From: Oryzicola mucosus
Lineage (GTDB): Bacteria > Pseudomonadota > Alphaproteobacteria > Rhizobiales > Rhizobiaceae
Reading direction: 5' to 3'
NCBI RefSeq assembly: GCF_014534685.1
Contig: NZ_JACVVX010000007.1
Location: 62,001-126,000, forward strand
DNA: 64,000 nt
Each line of letters opens with the position of its first letter. The stretch's first letter is position 1. Positions 25,730 to 33,596 of this stretch are shown one piece after another. Position numbers and translations under genes: made by a program. The notes beneath the pieces are model-generated. The model was not told the origin of the DNA. It was given only the letters and a program-made list of their open reading frames with translations, and ran no database searches.

Positions 25730-26974
25730 ATGACCGGAATCCCCGAGAAAACAACACCAGCCCTCTCCGAATCCGGCGCTGGTTCAGAGCCGCTAGGGAC
25801 GGCCAATGTCCCGCTTGGAGCGTCCCTGCCGCAGGACGACGACGCCAAGGCAAAAAATGCCTTATCGGACATCATCGAGATCGTCATGCAGATGGGCAGG
25901 AGTAAAGCCGCCGACTCCGCTGGGAAGAGCGCTGCTTCAAAGAGTTCGCAGAGCCTGGATGTCCCCTCCCCTGCTGCATCGGCATTGCCAGCAAGCCATC
26001 TGGAGCAACTCGCCGATCGCGCCCGCTTCTATGTCGAAGCGGCAAACTCGACCAACACCCGGCGCGCCTATGCGTCCGACTGGAAACAGTTCGAAGCTTG
26101 GCTTCGCCGCCAGAATCTTCAGGCGTTGCCGCCCTCCCCACAAACCGTCGGGCTCTACATCACCGCCCTCGCCTCGGGCGCCGCGTCCGGTAAAAAAATG
26201 GCGGTGTCGACGATCGAGCGGCACCTGTCATCGCTGACCTGGAACTACACCCAGCGCGGCTTGTCCCTCGACCGTAAGGACCGGCATATCGCCACCGTGC
26301 TTGCCGGCATTCGCAACAGCCACGCCAGGCCACCGGTGCAGAAGGAGGCCGTTCTGCCGGAGGATCTGATGGCGATGCTGGAGACACTCGATCGAGGCAC
26401 CCTGCGGGGCCTGCGCGACCGGGCAATCCTCCTGCTCGGTTTCGCCGGGGGTTTGCGCCGCTCCGAGATCGTTGGCCTGGATTGTGGCCGCGATCAGACC
26501 GAGGATGCATCTGGCTGGATCGAGTTTTACATGGACAAGGGTGTGTTGGTGACACTGCGCGGCAAGACCGGTTGGCGCGAGATCGAGATCGGCCGCGGCT
26601 CGACCGATCTGTCCTGTCCGGTCGTTGCTTTGAAAGACTGGCTCACGCTCGCCCGGGTCGCACATGGGCCCTTGTTCCGTCGCGTTACCGGCAAAGGCAA
26701 GGTGATTGGCACGACACGGCTGAACGACAAGCAGGTAGCGCGGCTGGTCAAGCGTACCGCAATCGCCGGCGGCGTTCGTGTCGACTTTTCCGAAGACGAC
26801 CGGGAGCGGAAGTTTTCGGGGCACTCTCTGCGGGCTGGGCTCGCATCCTCGGCCGAGGTCGATGAGCGGTATGTACAAAAGCAGCTTGGCCATACCACTG
26901 CTGAAATGACACGAAAATACCAACGCCGGCGCGATCGTTTCCGTGTCAATCTCACCAAGGCGAGCGGGCTTTAA
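25730..26974 (+). CDS. tyrosine site-specific recombinase (integrase)
   Basis: A 414-residue phage-type integrase. Residues 1-90 are a low-complexity extension; a SAM-like core-binding domain follows (NTRRAYASDWKQFEAWL), then the catalytic domain with R243 (GGLRRSEI), K279, H365 and R368 (GHSLRAG), H388 (QLGHTT) and the nucleophile Y397 (TRKYQRR). All key residues are present. No Shine-Dalgarno sequence is seen before the ATG, so translation may be leaderless or start later. It could resolve plasmid dimers or mobilise a segment; the palindrome just upstream is a candidate target. Confidence 0.88.
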   Translation: MTGIPEKTTPALSESGAGSEPLGTANVPLGASLPQDDDAKAKNALSDIIEIVMQMGRSKAADSAGKSAASKSSQSLDVPSPAASALPASHLEQLADRARFYVEAANSTNTRRAYASDWKQFEAWLRRQNLQALPPSPQTVGLYITALASGAASGKKMAVSTIERHLSSLTWNYTQRGLSLDRKDRHIATVLAGIRNSHARPPVQKEAVLPEDLMAMLETLDRGTLRGLRDRAILLLGFAGGLRRSEIVGLDCGRDQTEDASGWIEFYMDKGVLVTLRGKTGWREIEIGRGSTDLSCPVVALKDWLTLARVAHGPLFRRVTGKGKVIGTTRLNDKQVARLVKRTAIAGGVRVDFSEDDRERKFSGHSLRAGLASSAEVDERYVQKQLGHTTAEMTRKYQRRRDRFRVNLTKASGL

Positions 26975-27018
26975 AGCCCCCTGCCCTGCTGGTCAACCAA
27001 CAGCGAAAATGGGCATCT

Positions 27019-27450
27019 CTACTCCGTGCGACCGACGCTGGTGTGATTTCGCGATCGAGCAACGTCGACGAATCGGCGCTTCACCATCTCGAAAAGAACC
27101 GGCGGAATAGCGCCGTAGTAGCCATTCTCCGTGCCTACTGGTCGAATGTCCGGCCCCGGCCAGACAAAATGATTGCTTTCGGTCAAAACGATCCATGAGC
27201 GGTCATCGTCCAGCTTCAACCTTGCCTTTACCGGTAAGGGAATCTCGACAGCGTCATCGGGATTCTCAGGTGCTGTATGCGTCACTGGAAGCACTCGAAC
27301 GAACGGCGAGCCGTCCTCTTCGGTCGTTACGATGGCCAACACGAGGCACGGCCGATCCTTGTCGCCCTCCTCACGTCCTTCGAGATGCTGCCAGTTCCAA
27401 AGATAGGAATAACGGAAGATATAACCGACTTTGACTTCAGTCGGCAGCAT
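27019..27450 (-). CDS. PemK/MazF-like growth inhibitor toxin
   Basis: A 143-residue protein with features of plasmid growth inhibitors: VKVGYIFRYSYLWN, KDRPCLVLAIV, VRVLPVTHTAPE, and VLTESNHFVWPGPDIRPVG. Such proteins are ribonuclease toxins of type II systems. It overlaps by 14 bases the end of the Phd/YefM-type antitoxin gene, the standard order antitoxin then toxin. It lies convergent to the integrase. Confidence 0.75.
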   Translation of the reverse strand: MLPTEVKVGYIFRYSYLWNWQHLEGREEGDKDRPCLVLAIVTTEEDGSPFVRVLPVTHTAPENPDDAVEIPLPVKARLKLDDDRSWIVLTESNHFVWPGPDIRPVGTENGYYGAIPPVLFEMVKRRFVDVARSRNHTSVGRTE

Positions 27451-27709
27451 TTGCCGTCATCTCCTCGTCCAGGTGCTCATGGCCCGGCGCCATTGCCGAA
27501 CGTTCAACGTCGGCGATCTCGGCCGGGCTGAGTTTACTGGTCAGCTGAACGCGACGATCCCTCTTAGACAACCGAACAAAATCCTCATAAGCCATCAAAA
27601 CGGTTCTAGGCCGGCCGTTCTTGGTGATGATAACGGGATCGCGGACGGCGGCATCCTGATATGCACCAAAATTCTTGGAAACTTCAGCGGCGGTAACGGT
27701 TGACGTCAT
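27437..27709 (-). CDS. Phd/YefM family antitoxin
   Basis: A 90-residue antitoxin starting MTSTVTAAEVSKNFGAYQDA, with the family's VIITKNGRPRTVLMAYEDF strand-helix unit for DNA binding and an acidic C-terminal tail (HEHLDEEMT) for toxin binding. AAAGGAG lies in front of the start at 27709. Longer frames are artefacts. It should repress its own promoter via the operator at 27724-27748. Confidence 0.85.
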   Translation of the reverse strand: MTSTVTAAEVSKNFGAYQDAAVRDPVIITKNGRPRTVLMAYEDFVRLSKRDRRVQLTSKLSPAEIADVERSAMAPGHEHLDEEMTANAAD

Positions 27710-27723
27710 GGCGATCTCCTTTA

Positions 27724-27748
27724 TTCCGCAATATACGGAAATACCGTA
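27724..27748 (-). promoter_or_regulatory. operator of the Phd-type antitoxin gene
   Basis: Two overlapping inverted repeats, TTCCG/CGGAA (27724-27728, 27736-27740) and TACGG/CCGTA (27734-27738, 27744-27748), lie 15 bases upstream of the antitoxin start. This double palindrome is the expected site for autoregulation. Confidence 0.5.
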
Positions 27749-27789
27749 ATTCCCGCAAGGCTCAACTCGTTCCGACAAAGGGCGCAAAC

Positions 27790-28052
27790 GTGTCGGAGTA
27801 CCGATGGAAAGCCGATGAGGAGTTCCAGGAATTGGTGACGGCGATCCTGCGCAGCCTGCCACTGCAACTTCCGTCGGCTTTATCGAGCCAAAGCCTTCGA
27901 CATCTTTCCCGTCTGGGTGATGGAATCAGCCCGCGTCTTCGGGATACTCAATGAGCTAGCAATCGAGGCAATCCAAGACGGTATCGAACGCATTCCCAAT
28001 GACAGCATTGAATCCTAGAGGCCAGCCTTGGAAAAGGAGGCTGCCTTCGCAA
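27790..28052 (+). pseudogene. relic of a TniB-type ATPase C-terminus
   Basis: Plus-strand translation gives EYRWKADEEFQELVTAILRS and, after a frameshift near 27920, RVFGILNELAIEAIQDGIER IPNDSIES with a stop and then EKEAAFA. This parallels the end of the intact TniB at 12108-12989 (RWVANEQFEILVALILRN; NSLAIEAIESGKERITDEAI; DAEAAFA). At least one frameshift and one stop are present. It is the trace of an older Tn5053-like insertion. Confidence 0.6.
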
Positions 28053-28079
28053 AAACCCCCTCCCCTGCCTGCGATCAGC

Positions 28080-28484
28080 TCAACTGTTCGGTGTGATCAG
28101 TTTCAATGATGGAAAATAGGTGCGATAGCGGCCGACATCGCGGGTGAGCAACGGCAGCCCATTCACGGCGGCATAGGAACCGATGAAGAAGTCGGGTAAC
28201 ACGCCGGTGCGCGTTCCCCCCGACTTCCGGTACTGCGTAAAGACTTTCCCGGCGAGAAACAGCGCCGCCCGGGGCATCGGAGCCATTTCGAAACCGGCTT
28301 CGGCAAGAAACGCGTCGAGGTCCTCGATACGTTTATATCGAACCGAAAGCTCGGCATAGACCGCGTCGTTGATCGACAACGCCCCGTTGAGGCTTGCTGC
28401 CTCAAGCTGAGCGATCGACCAATCCGCCCACTTCGGATCGTCAGTGACAAGGTCGAGCAGAACGTTGGTGTCGACGAGCGTCAC
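28080..28484 (-). CDS. vapC: VapC-type PIN-domain RNase toxin
   Basis: A 134-residue PIN-domain protein with the N-terminal catalytic Asp in MTLVDTNVLLD (D5), the second acidic site in INDAVYAELSV, and the third in LPDFFIGSYAA, followed by LLTRDVGRYRTYFP. It is a toxin of a type II system. The start overlaps the stop of the AbrB-type antitoxin gene by four bases. Confidence 0.88.
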   Translation of the reverse strand: MTLVDTNVLLDLVTDDPKWADWSIAQLEAASLNGALSINDAVYAELSVRYKRIEDLDAFLAEAGFEMAPMPRAALFLAGKVFTQYRKSGGTRTGVLPDFFIGSYAAVNGLPLLTRDVGRYRTYFPSLKLITPNS

Positions 28485-28714
28485 GCTTCGCCACGTGTCA
28501 GGGCCATGATCGCGTCAGTACCGAGCCCCTCACCGGCATGGCCGCGCAATTTTGCGAAGCGGCTCGCGGGCTGCTTCTTGTCCATGCGGGCAAGCACCAC
28601 GCTGCCATCAGCGGCGCGGCGGAAGTCAACCTTACTGCCCGGAACAATCCCGAGAAGATCGCGGACCGCCTTTGGGATGGTCACCTGTCCTTTGGCTGTG
28701 ACTGTCGTGGTCAT
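28481..28714 (-). CDS. vapB: AbrB/SpoVT-type antitoxin
   Basis: A 77-residue protein with the swapped-hairpin AbrB fold: MTTTVTAKGQVTIPKAVRDL LGIVPGSKVDF. The C-terminal part binds and silences the toxin. It is encoded just upstream of the VapC-type gene (ATGA overlap) and preceded by the inverted repeat at 28727-28754. Confidence 0.85.
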   Translation of the reverse strand: MTTTVTAKGQVTIPKAVRDLLGIVPGSKVDFRRAADGSVVLARMDKKQPASRFAKLRGHAGEGLGTDAIMALTRGEA

Positions 28715-28726
28715 GTTCGCACCTCG

Positions 28727-28754
28727 GTAATACCAGATTTACAGAAAGTATTAC
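28727..28754 (-). promoter_or_regulatory. operator of the vapBC-like module
   Basis: GTAATAC (28727-28733) and GTATTAC (28748-28754) form a perfect 7-base inverted repeat with a 14-base spacer directly upstream of the antitoxin start codon, as expected for autoregulation by AbrB-type antitoxins. Confidence 0.55.
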
Positions 28755-28833
28755 TTAGGGAAGTAAATTTCAATCCCGTGGACGATCGAATTCAAAGGGC
28801 CACGTCCTCGACGCCCCCTCCCCTGCTTCCGAA

Positions 28834-29235
28834 CTACAATTCTGGCAGCATTACGAAAGGATCCAGCGCACGAACCCCAAAGGTTCGAAGTGCCGCATGT
28901 CGGGTCAAAACAGTGAGGCCGTGAATCTTAGCTGTGGCTGCTATTGCGATATTTTCGAATCCAGGCTTACGGGCACGAGCGTCGTCAAGAATCTGACCGG
29001 CGGCATGGGCGCGGCTGAGATCGAATGGCAGTAGTCTCTGCGCATAGAGATACTCGATGCTCTCCCACCATTCCGCGAGCCCCTGGTGCTTTGGTCGTTG
29101 CACCTCTCGCGCGGCTTTTGCTACTCCGGATCTGACTTCAGCAGCCGAGACCATCGAGAGAAATAGCTGCTTACTAGCCCTGTCGAGCCATTCGGCCAGT
29201 TCGATAGCGCCCGGTCGTTTGGCTGGCGCCAACGC
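28834..29235 (-). pseudogene. VapC-like PIN domain lacking its catalytic N-terminus
   Basis: From ALAPAKRPGAIELAEWLDRA the frame matches PIN toxins of the FitB/VapC type (LFLSMVSAAEVRSGVAKAAR, ARKPGFENIAIAATAKIHGL, VLTRHAALRTFG). The N-terminal strand with the first catalytic Asp (consensus DTN) is absent; the sequence upstream in frame is unrelated, and no antitoxin gene is adjacent. The open frame extends to 29364 but the extra part has no PIN character. The toxin should be inactive. Confidence 0.65.
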
Positions 29236-29381
29236 AGGTGGGATCGCATGTGACGCCAACCACCGATCGTTTTGGCCGAATCTTCTACGTTCGGAAAAAG
29301 GGGCTCTGTTGGTCCCAAGCTCGGCAAAATGGCTCGAAATAGTAAAACTCGAGTTCTGTTCCACCGTAGGGACGCCTGCTC

Positions 29382-29495
29382 TGGTATGCGCGTGTCTTCA
29401 CGGAGGGGCAGGTGACCGAGCTGCGCTCGGCCGGCTGTGTTTCGATCGTCCAAGAGCACGAACCCGCCGCCTCGAAGGCCCGCCTGCCTGCATGA
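29382..29495 (+). pseudogene. relic of a serine resolvase/invertase N-terminus
   Basis: WYARVFTEGQVTELRSAGCV SIVQEHEPAASKARLPA followed by a stop resembles the start of serine recombinases (YARVST..Q....LRAAGC..I..E..SG). The catalytic Ser of the YxRVS motif is Phe here, and only about 37 residues remain. It is a decayed remnant near the end of repC. Confidence 0.45.
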
Positions 29496-29557
29496 CGCGC
29501 TCTGTCAACCGTCTGCTTGATTTGTGCTCGGTCAAATCGAGAAGCATCAACGTGGGT

Positions 29558-30796
29558 TTACCCGGTCCGTGACGTAGCGGGCGAATTCGCTCGCGCCAGC
29601 GCCATTAGCATCGGACCAATCGCAAATTCGCTCCGCTCCGCACGCCGTGTAAGATCTCGCAGATAACCTCCCGCTGAATTGATGTGCCCTCCCCTCTCCA
29701 GTATGCAGGCTATTATGGTGGCCGCATTTTCAGGCCCCATCGTAAGACACGCGTCCTCGTAGGCAGACGGACTCACCCCCAGCATCGAGCGGACAATGAC
29801 TGCGGCCGACATCAAGTCCCGCCAATTTCCGACCTTACCTCCAGGACCATAGTCTGCAATCTGGGGGCATGCCTGCAAAACCAGACCCAGCGGGAACGAT
29901 TTCAGCTGGGTTTGTTCTAGCCGTTCTACTGGCCGATGCCCCACCGGGCGACTGTCAGTCAGCTCTTCGCCCTGCTTTTTTTCGAAGCAAGGTTCAAGTT
30001 CAGTAAGGGAATCTGGATTTGAATTCTGTATGTGCCGCTCAATATGAGACTCACTGGCGTTCATTTTTTGTGAATTTAGCTGCATTTCCAGTATGTTGAC
30101 GATCTCGTCCCGCAACATGGCCAGCTCTTCCAGAACAGGCGAGAGGTTTTCGATCGTGGGCGAACGTGGAATGCTATCGACAAGCCTGCGGTAGATTACA
30201 GATATCTGTTCCCAGTTGCCCGGGACATTCTCCTCCATAGCCGACGCAATAAGTTTCGCCACATCTCGGCGACAAATGGTCAGGCGCTCCCGCGTAACCC
30301 GCAAAAATTCGCGATCGGCGATGACCTGGGCCGCCATAGTTTCAATTTCACTAGCACGTGCAAGCAGCGGCGTCAGACTAAAGCCGTAGGCTTCATCGAT
30401 CTCCCCTTCCCCGCCGCGGCGGGCATAGCGCTTGCCGTTCGGGCTATCTTTCCGCGCGACAAGCCCAGTTTCGACGAGCACAGCAAGATGCCGGCGCAGG
30501 GTCGCGGGTGCCATACCGCGTGCCCGCAGTGACAACTGTGCATTCGATGGAAAGACCACCAGACCCTGCCCTGCCACCAACTCGTCGCCGGGAAGAAACG
30601 ACAACAAGGCGTCGAGCACGGTAAGCGAGCGCTCCGTCACGCCAAGCATTGGCCTTGCCTCGCAGCAGGCGCGAAACAGCTTCCATTTGCTCCGGATTGT
30701 ACCCGGCTCGACTTTGTCTGCCAGTTGCTGACTGGCCAGCATGCCAAGAGTCATCGACCGCCGCCCAAACGGCGTCGTCACATATCCATTTTCCAT
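29558..30796 (-). CDS. repC: RepC replication initiator
   Basis: A 412-residue RepC of the repABC family: N-terminal winged-helix region (TPFGRRSMTLGMLASQQLAD; LRARGMAPATLRRHLAVLVE) and the family C-terminal domain (ADYGPGGKVGNWRDLMSAAV). It initiates replication, normally from an origin inside its own coding sequence. It is the third gene of the leftward repABC operon and is separated from repB by a 165-base gap carrying the antisense ctRNA. Length is typical (about 400). Confidence 0.92.
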   Translation of the reverse strand: MENGYVTTPFGRRSMTLGMLASQQLADKVEPGTIRSKWKLFRACCEARPMLGVTERSLTVLDALLSFLPGDELVAGQGLVVFPSNAQLSLRARGMAPATLRRHLAVLVETGLVARKDSPNGKRYARRGGEGEIDEAYGFSLTPLLARASEIETMAAQVIADREFLRVTRERLTICRRDVAKLIASAMEENVPGNWEQISVIYRRLVDSIPRSPTIENLSPVLEELAMLRDEIVNILEMQLNSQKMNASESHIERHIQNSNPDSLTELEPCFEKKQGEELTDSRPVGHRPVERLEQTQLKSFPLGLVLQACPQIADYGPGGKVGNWRDLMSAAVIVRSMLGVSPSAYEDACLTMGPENAATIIACILERGGHINSAGGYLRDLTRRAERSEFAIGPMLMALARANSPATSRTG

Positions 30797-30863
30797 TTCC
30801 GTTTACCTACGTTGAGGCAAAAGAAATAGGTTCGCCAAAACAGCGTTGAGCCTCAGATGACTC

Positions 30864-30950
30864 TTGACGGCGATTCCAGGAAATGCGATTCTCTAACTCG
30901 CCAGAGATTGAGAAGGGCTTCCGGAATTCGTTTCGGGGGCCTTTTTCTTT
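30864..30950 (+). ncRNA. repABC antisense ctRNA with its promoter
   Basis: On the strand opposite to repC, TTGACG (30864-30869) and GATTCT (30887-30892) are spaced by 17 bases, a sigma-70-type promoter. The predicted RNA starts near 30899 and ends about 30950 in a hairpin (30913-30926 with 30931-30944) followed by a T-rich run. Position, orientation and size of about 50 bases match the counter-transcribed RNA that limits repC expression and mediates incompatibility in repABC plasmids. Confidence 0.75.
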
Positions 30951-30961
30951 TGCGGGATTAG

Positions 30962-31948
30962 CTACATTTTTTCCGTTCCTTGAAATTCCTTATAGAGACG
31001 CTCTAACTGCTCCGAGAGGTAAGCGCCGAAGCGAGATGCGTCTTTCGCCTTCAGCGCCAAGGTAAAGCCCCTTCCAGTGTCCCTGGTCGCGACTTTCACT
31101 GCATTTTCGGCAAGCGACCAATTTCTCTCCGCAGGCTTGGCCACCTCCGACTTTCTACTTTTCGCCTTCTTCCTCAGCTCAGAAAGCAGAATCGAAAATC
31201 GAGCGCCTTGGTCTATTGCGGTGAATTCGTCGCTTCGTACGAGAGCCAACGCGTGCTCGATTTTTCCAGGTAACTGAAGAAGTTTCTTGAGGTCCTCCCA
31301 CCGATCTCTTCCCACTCCTTTGGCTGCGCCCAATGTGTTGAGAACGTCTCCAGGCACTTGTTCTGCGACCGCTAGCATGCGGGAGAGGAGGCTATCATCG
31401 ATAGTAAGCGCGCTCTTGACGGTTTCCTTATCGATTCCAGATCCGACCAACTTTCTCGCGAAGAGCGCTTTTTCGATGAACGTAAGATCGGATCGCGCAG
31501 TATTTTCTTGCCCTTGCGCAACCACATGGGCGATTTCCTCAAGGGGTTTGATAATAGCGCGGACAGTAGTACCGAGTTGCCGCGCAGCGCGGGCTCGGCG
31601 ATGCCCGTAGACGATTATGAAACGACCTTCGACATCTGGATGAGGTCGGACAAGAATAGGGGACGATTGCCCTGCCTTTTCGATAGCCGCGACAAGAGCA
31701 GAAAAGTCGTCATCCTGGCCTTCAATACGGTCAGCAAACGGTGACGCGTCAAGCACGTCAGGATCCAAAGCGACGACCGTCTCGCCTCCTAGCGCCCGCA
31801 TTGAATTTTCCGCCATCTCGTCGAGTGACATCATCATCGACCGCGATGCCCCTTTTCGGGCATAGTCTGCTCTGCTTTCGAAAGCAGGATTTTTGAGGGT
31901 CCCGCTTGTTCCGGCGCCAATGTTGGTCAGGAGGTGCTTTCTAGCCAT
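30962..31948 (-). CDS. repB: RepB plasmid partition protein
   Basis: A 328-residue ParB-type protein of repABC operons, starting MARKHLLTNIGAG. The ParB box is visible at IVYGHRRARAARQLG, followed by a helix-turn-helix region (DKETVKSALTIDDSLLSRML). It binds centromere-like sites and works with the RepA ATPase in segregation. It is encoded 77 bases downstream of repA and before the ctRNA region. Confidence 0.92.
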   Translation of the reverse strand: MARKHLLTNIGAGTSGTLKNPAFESRADYARKGASRSMMMSLDEMAENSMRALGGETVVALDPDVLDASPFADRIEGQDDDFSALVAAIEKAGQSSPILVRPHPDVEGRFIIVYGHRRARAARQLGTTVRAIIKPLEEIAHVVAQGQENTARSDLTFIEKALFARKLVGSGIDKETVKSALTIDDSLLSRMLAVAEQVPGDVLNTLGAAKGVGRDRWEDLKKLLQLPGKIEHALALVRSDEFTAIDQGARFSILLSELRKKAKSRKSEVAKPAERNWSLAENAVKVATRDTGRGFTLALKAKDASRFGAYLSEQLERLYKEFQGTEKM

Positions 31949-32025
31949 TCACACCCTCCACTTTGAAGCTATCGATATGTTTTCTCTAAACTTTTTCCCG
32001 TTCTGCACGGCTGTCAAAAAAAAGA

Positions 32026-33237
32026 TCATTTGCGCCCCCAAGCCTTGTGTATCAACTCGACAAGCTCACCGTTCACCGCGTTGAGGGATTCCATTGCTCG
32101 ATCATATGTCGATCTCGTGAACTGACTCCGATCAACTTCATAGAGCGTTTGCTTGGTGATGCCGGCATCGGAGATCGCAGTGGACTTTACCATCTGATTG
32201 GCGAGCATTCGCTTGTTGAACATGGCCTGCATAAAGCCGACCATTTGCGCCTGCGGTCCGTCGGTGGGCTCGTACCTGGTCACAAGATAACGGAACCAGT
32301 TTAATCTCACCCTGGCCCCGACCCCTTTGATGGATTGCAGGATACCCCCCAGCATCAACAGGAACTGGCTCATTGACATGATGTCGAGCATCTGGGGATG
32401 CACCGTGATAAGAACGGAGGTAGAGGCGGTCAGGGCCGTGAGTGTGAGGTAGCCAAGTTGAGGAGGACAATCGATTACTACTACGTCATATTGATCGTCG
32501 ACTTCTTTGAGGGCTCGCGAAATGCGGGTGAAGAACAAGCGTCCTTCGGGAGATTGCTTATTTGATGCGGCTAGAGGGGTCTCGTATTCGTATTCCTGCA
32601 GTTCTAAATTGGCCGGTACGATATCGAGACCAGGGAAGTTCGTTGGTTGTATTACCTCTTTTATCGATTTGCGCTGATCGTCGTAACGAAGCGCTTCAAA
32701 AAGGGACGGGTTCTTGTCCAGTTCGGGCTGCATTCCATGAAGCGCGGTCAGTGACGCTTGTGGATCAAGATCGATCGCAAGTACGCGATGTCCTGTGAGT
32801 GCGAGATACTGTGCAAGATGAGCGGTGGTCGTCGTCTTTCCACTACCACCTTTGAAGTTGACAACGGAGATCACTTGTAGAGCATCGCCCGGCCGGCGAT
32901 GGGGGACGTAACGCTTGAAATCGGTGCGACCGTGTTTGTCGAGGAAGACGCGCAACTCCATCATCTGCTCGGCTGTGTACGAGCGGCGGCCCGATTGCGT
33001 GACATGCGGCACCGGCCCTTTACCTTCAAGGTGCAGCTTCTTGATGTGATTTTGCGTAACGCCAAGAAATTCCGCCGCCTCGGCAGATGAAAAGAGCCGC
33101 AAGCCTTTTTCGGCATCTGGCGGGTACTGTTCAATCCGCAACATATTCAGCTTGTCAGAGATAAGTTCCCCCTGCTGGAGGATCTCCTCATCAAAGTCGA
33201 TGCTTGGTTCAACGATATGCGCCACGTTCAAAATCAC
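32026..33237 (-). CDS. repA: RepA plasmid partition ATPase
   Basis: A 403-residue ParA-type protein. A MerR-like DNA-binding motif (FSSAEAAEFLGVTQNHIKKL, about 49-68) precedes the deviant Walker A KGGSGKT at 129-135, Walker A' (LAIDLDPQ) and Walker B (VVVIDCPPQLGY). It drives plasmid segregation with RepB and represses the operon. The frame begins with GTG at 33237 without a clear Shine-Dalgarno; a second GTG four codons on is an alternative. It is divergent from traI, with tra boxes in between. Confidence 0.9.
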   Translation of the reverse strand: MILNVAHIVEPSIDFDEEILQQGELISDKLNMLRIEQYPPDAEKGLRLFSSAEAAEFLGVTQNHIKKLHLEGKGPVPHVTQSGRRSYTAEQMMELRVFLDKHGRTDFKRYVPHRRPGDALQVISVVNFKGGSGKTTTTAHLAQYLALTGHRVLAIDLDPQASLTALHGMQPELDKNPSLFEALRYDDQRKSIKEVIQPTNFPGLDIVPANLELQEYEYETPLAASNKQSPEGRLFFTRISRALKEVDDQYDVVVIDCPPQLGYLTLTALTASTSVLITVHPQMLDIMSMSQFLLMLGGILQSIKGVGARVRLNWFRYLVTRYEPTDGPQAQMVGFMQAMFNKRMLANQMVKSTAISDAGITKQTLYEVDRSQFTRSTYDRAMESLNAVNGELVELIHKAWGRK

Positions 33238-33366
33238 TGCAAACAGAGGAATAACGCTTTTCCACCCACGCTAGGCATGAAAGCGTGATTACTATGTGCG
33301 ATTCTGGCAGGCCTGCAAGACGATTTTGGTAAATGAACGGTAAGCCCGCTCAATCCTAGAAGATAT

Positions 33367-33385
33367 CTCAACTGCGATTGTTGAG
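33367..33385. promoter_or_regulatory. inverted repeat upstream of repA
   Basis: CTCAAC (33367-33372) and GTTGAG (33380-33385) form a perfect 6-base inverted repeat with a 7-base centre in the repA-traI gap. It could be the RepA/RepB operator or a partition site; it does not fit the GTT(N4)GC(N4)AAC centromere pattern. Confidence 0.35.
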
Positions 33386-33434
33386 TATTTTCCATGCCTT
33401 AGCGTCAAATTTCCGCTCTGGACGATTGGCCAAA

Positions 33435-33452
33435 AAGTGCAGATTTGCACAT
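33435..33452. promoter_or_regulatory. tra box, TraR-binding site (repA-proximal)
   Basis: AAGTGCAGATTTGCACAT matches the 18-base dyad tra box of Ti-type plasmids (ATGTGCAGATCTGCACAT) at 16 positions. It lies 198 bases before repA and 144 bases before traI. In Ti plasmids, tra boxes in this gap let TraR activate both the trb operon and repABC. Confidence 0.75.
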
Positions 33453-33522
33453 CTTGTTTGCAAGTGGTGGCTCGGGCGACGGTCGAACTCGAATAAAAAT
33501 CTAATGCTTTGCGAGAATCAGC

Positions 33523-33540
33523 GAATGCAAATCTGCACAT
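33523..33540. promoter_or_regulatory. second, weaker tra box (traI-proximal)
   Basis: GAATGCAAATCTGCACAT keeps the right half of the tra box intact and matches the consensus at 14 of 18 positions. It ends 56 bases before the traI start, a proper distance for activation of the traI-trb promoter by TraR. Confidence 0.6.
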
Positions 33541-33596
33541 AGACCCCATACGAATTGCATGATTCTTTCCGCACGACCTGTTCAACGGAGAACAAG

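Noticed and set aside
33238-33596. parS-type centromere of the form GTT(N4)GC(N4)AAC in the repA-traI gap
   Set aside because: No sequence fitting that pattern was found there by eye; only other dyads are present.
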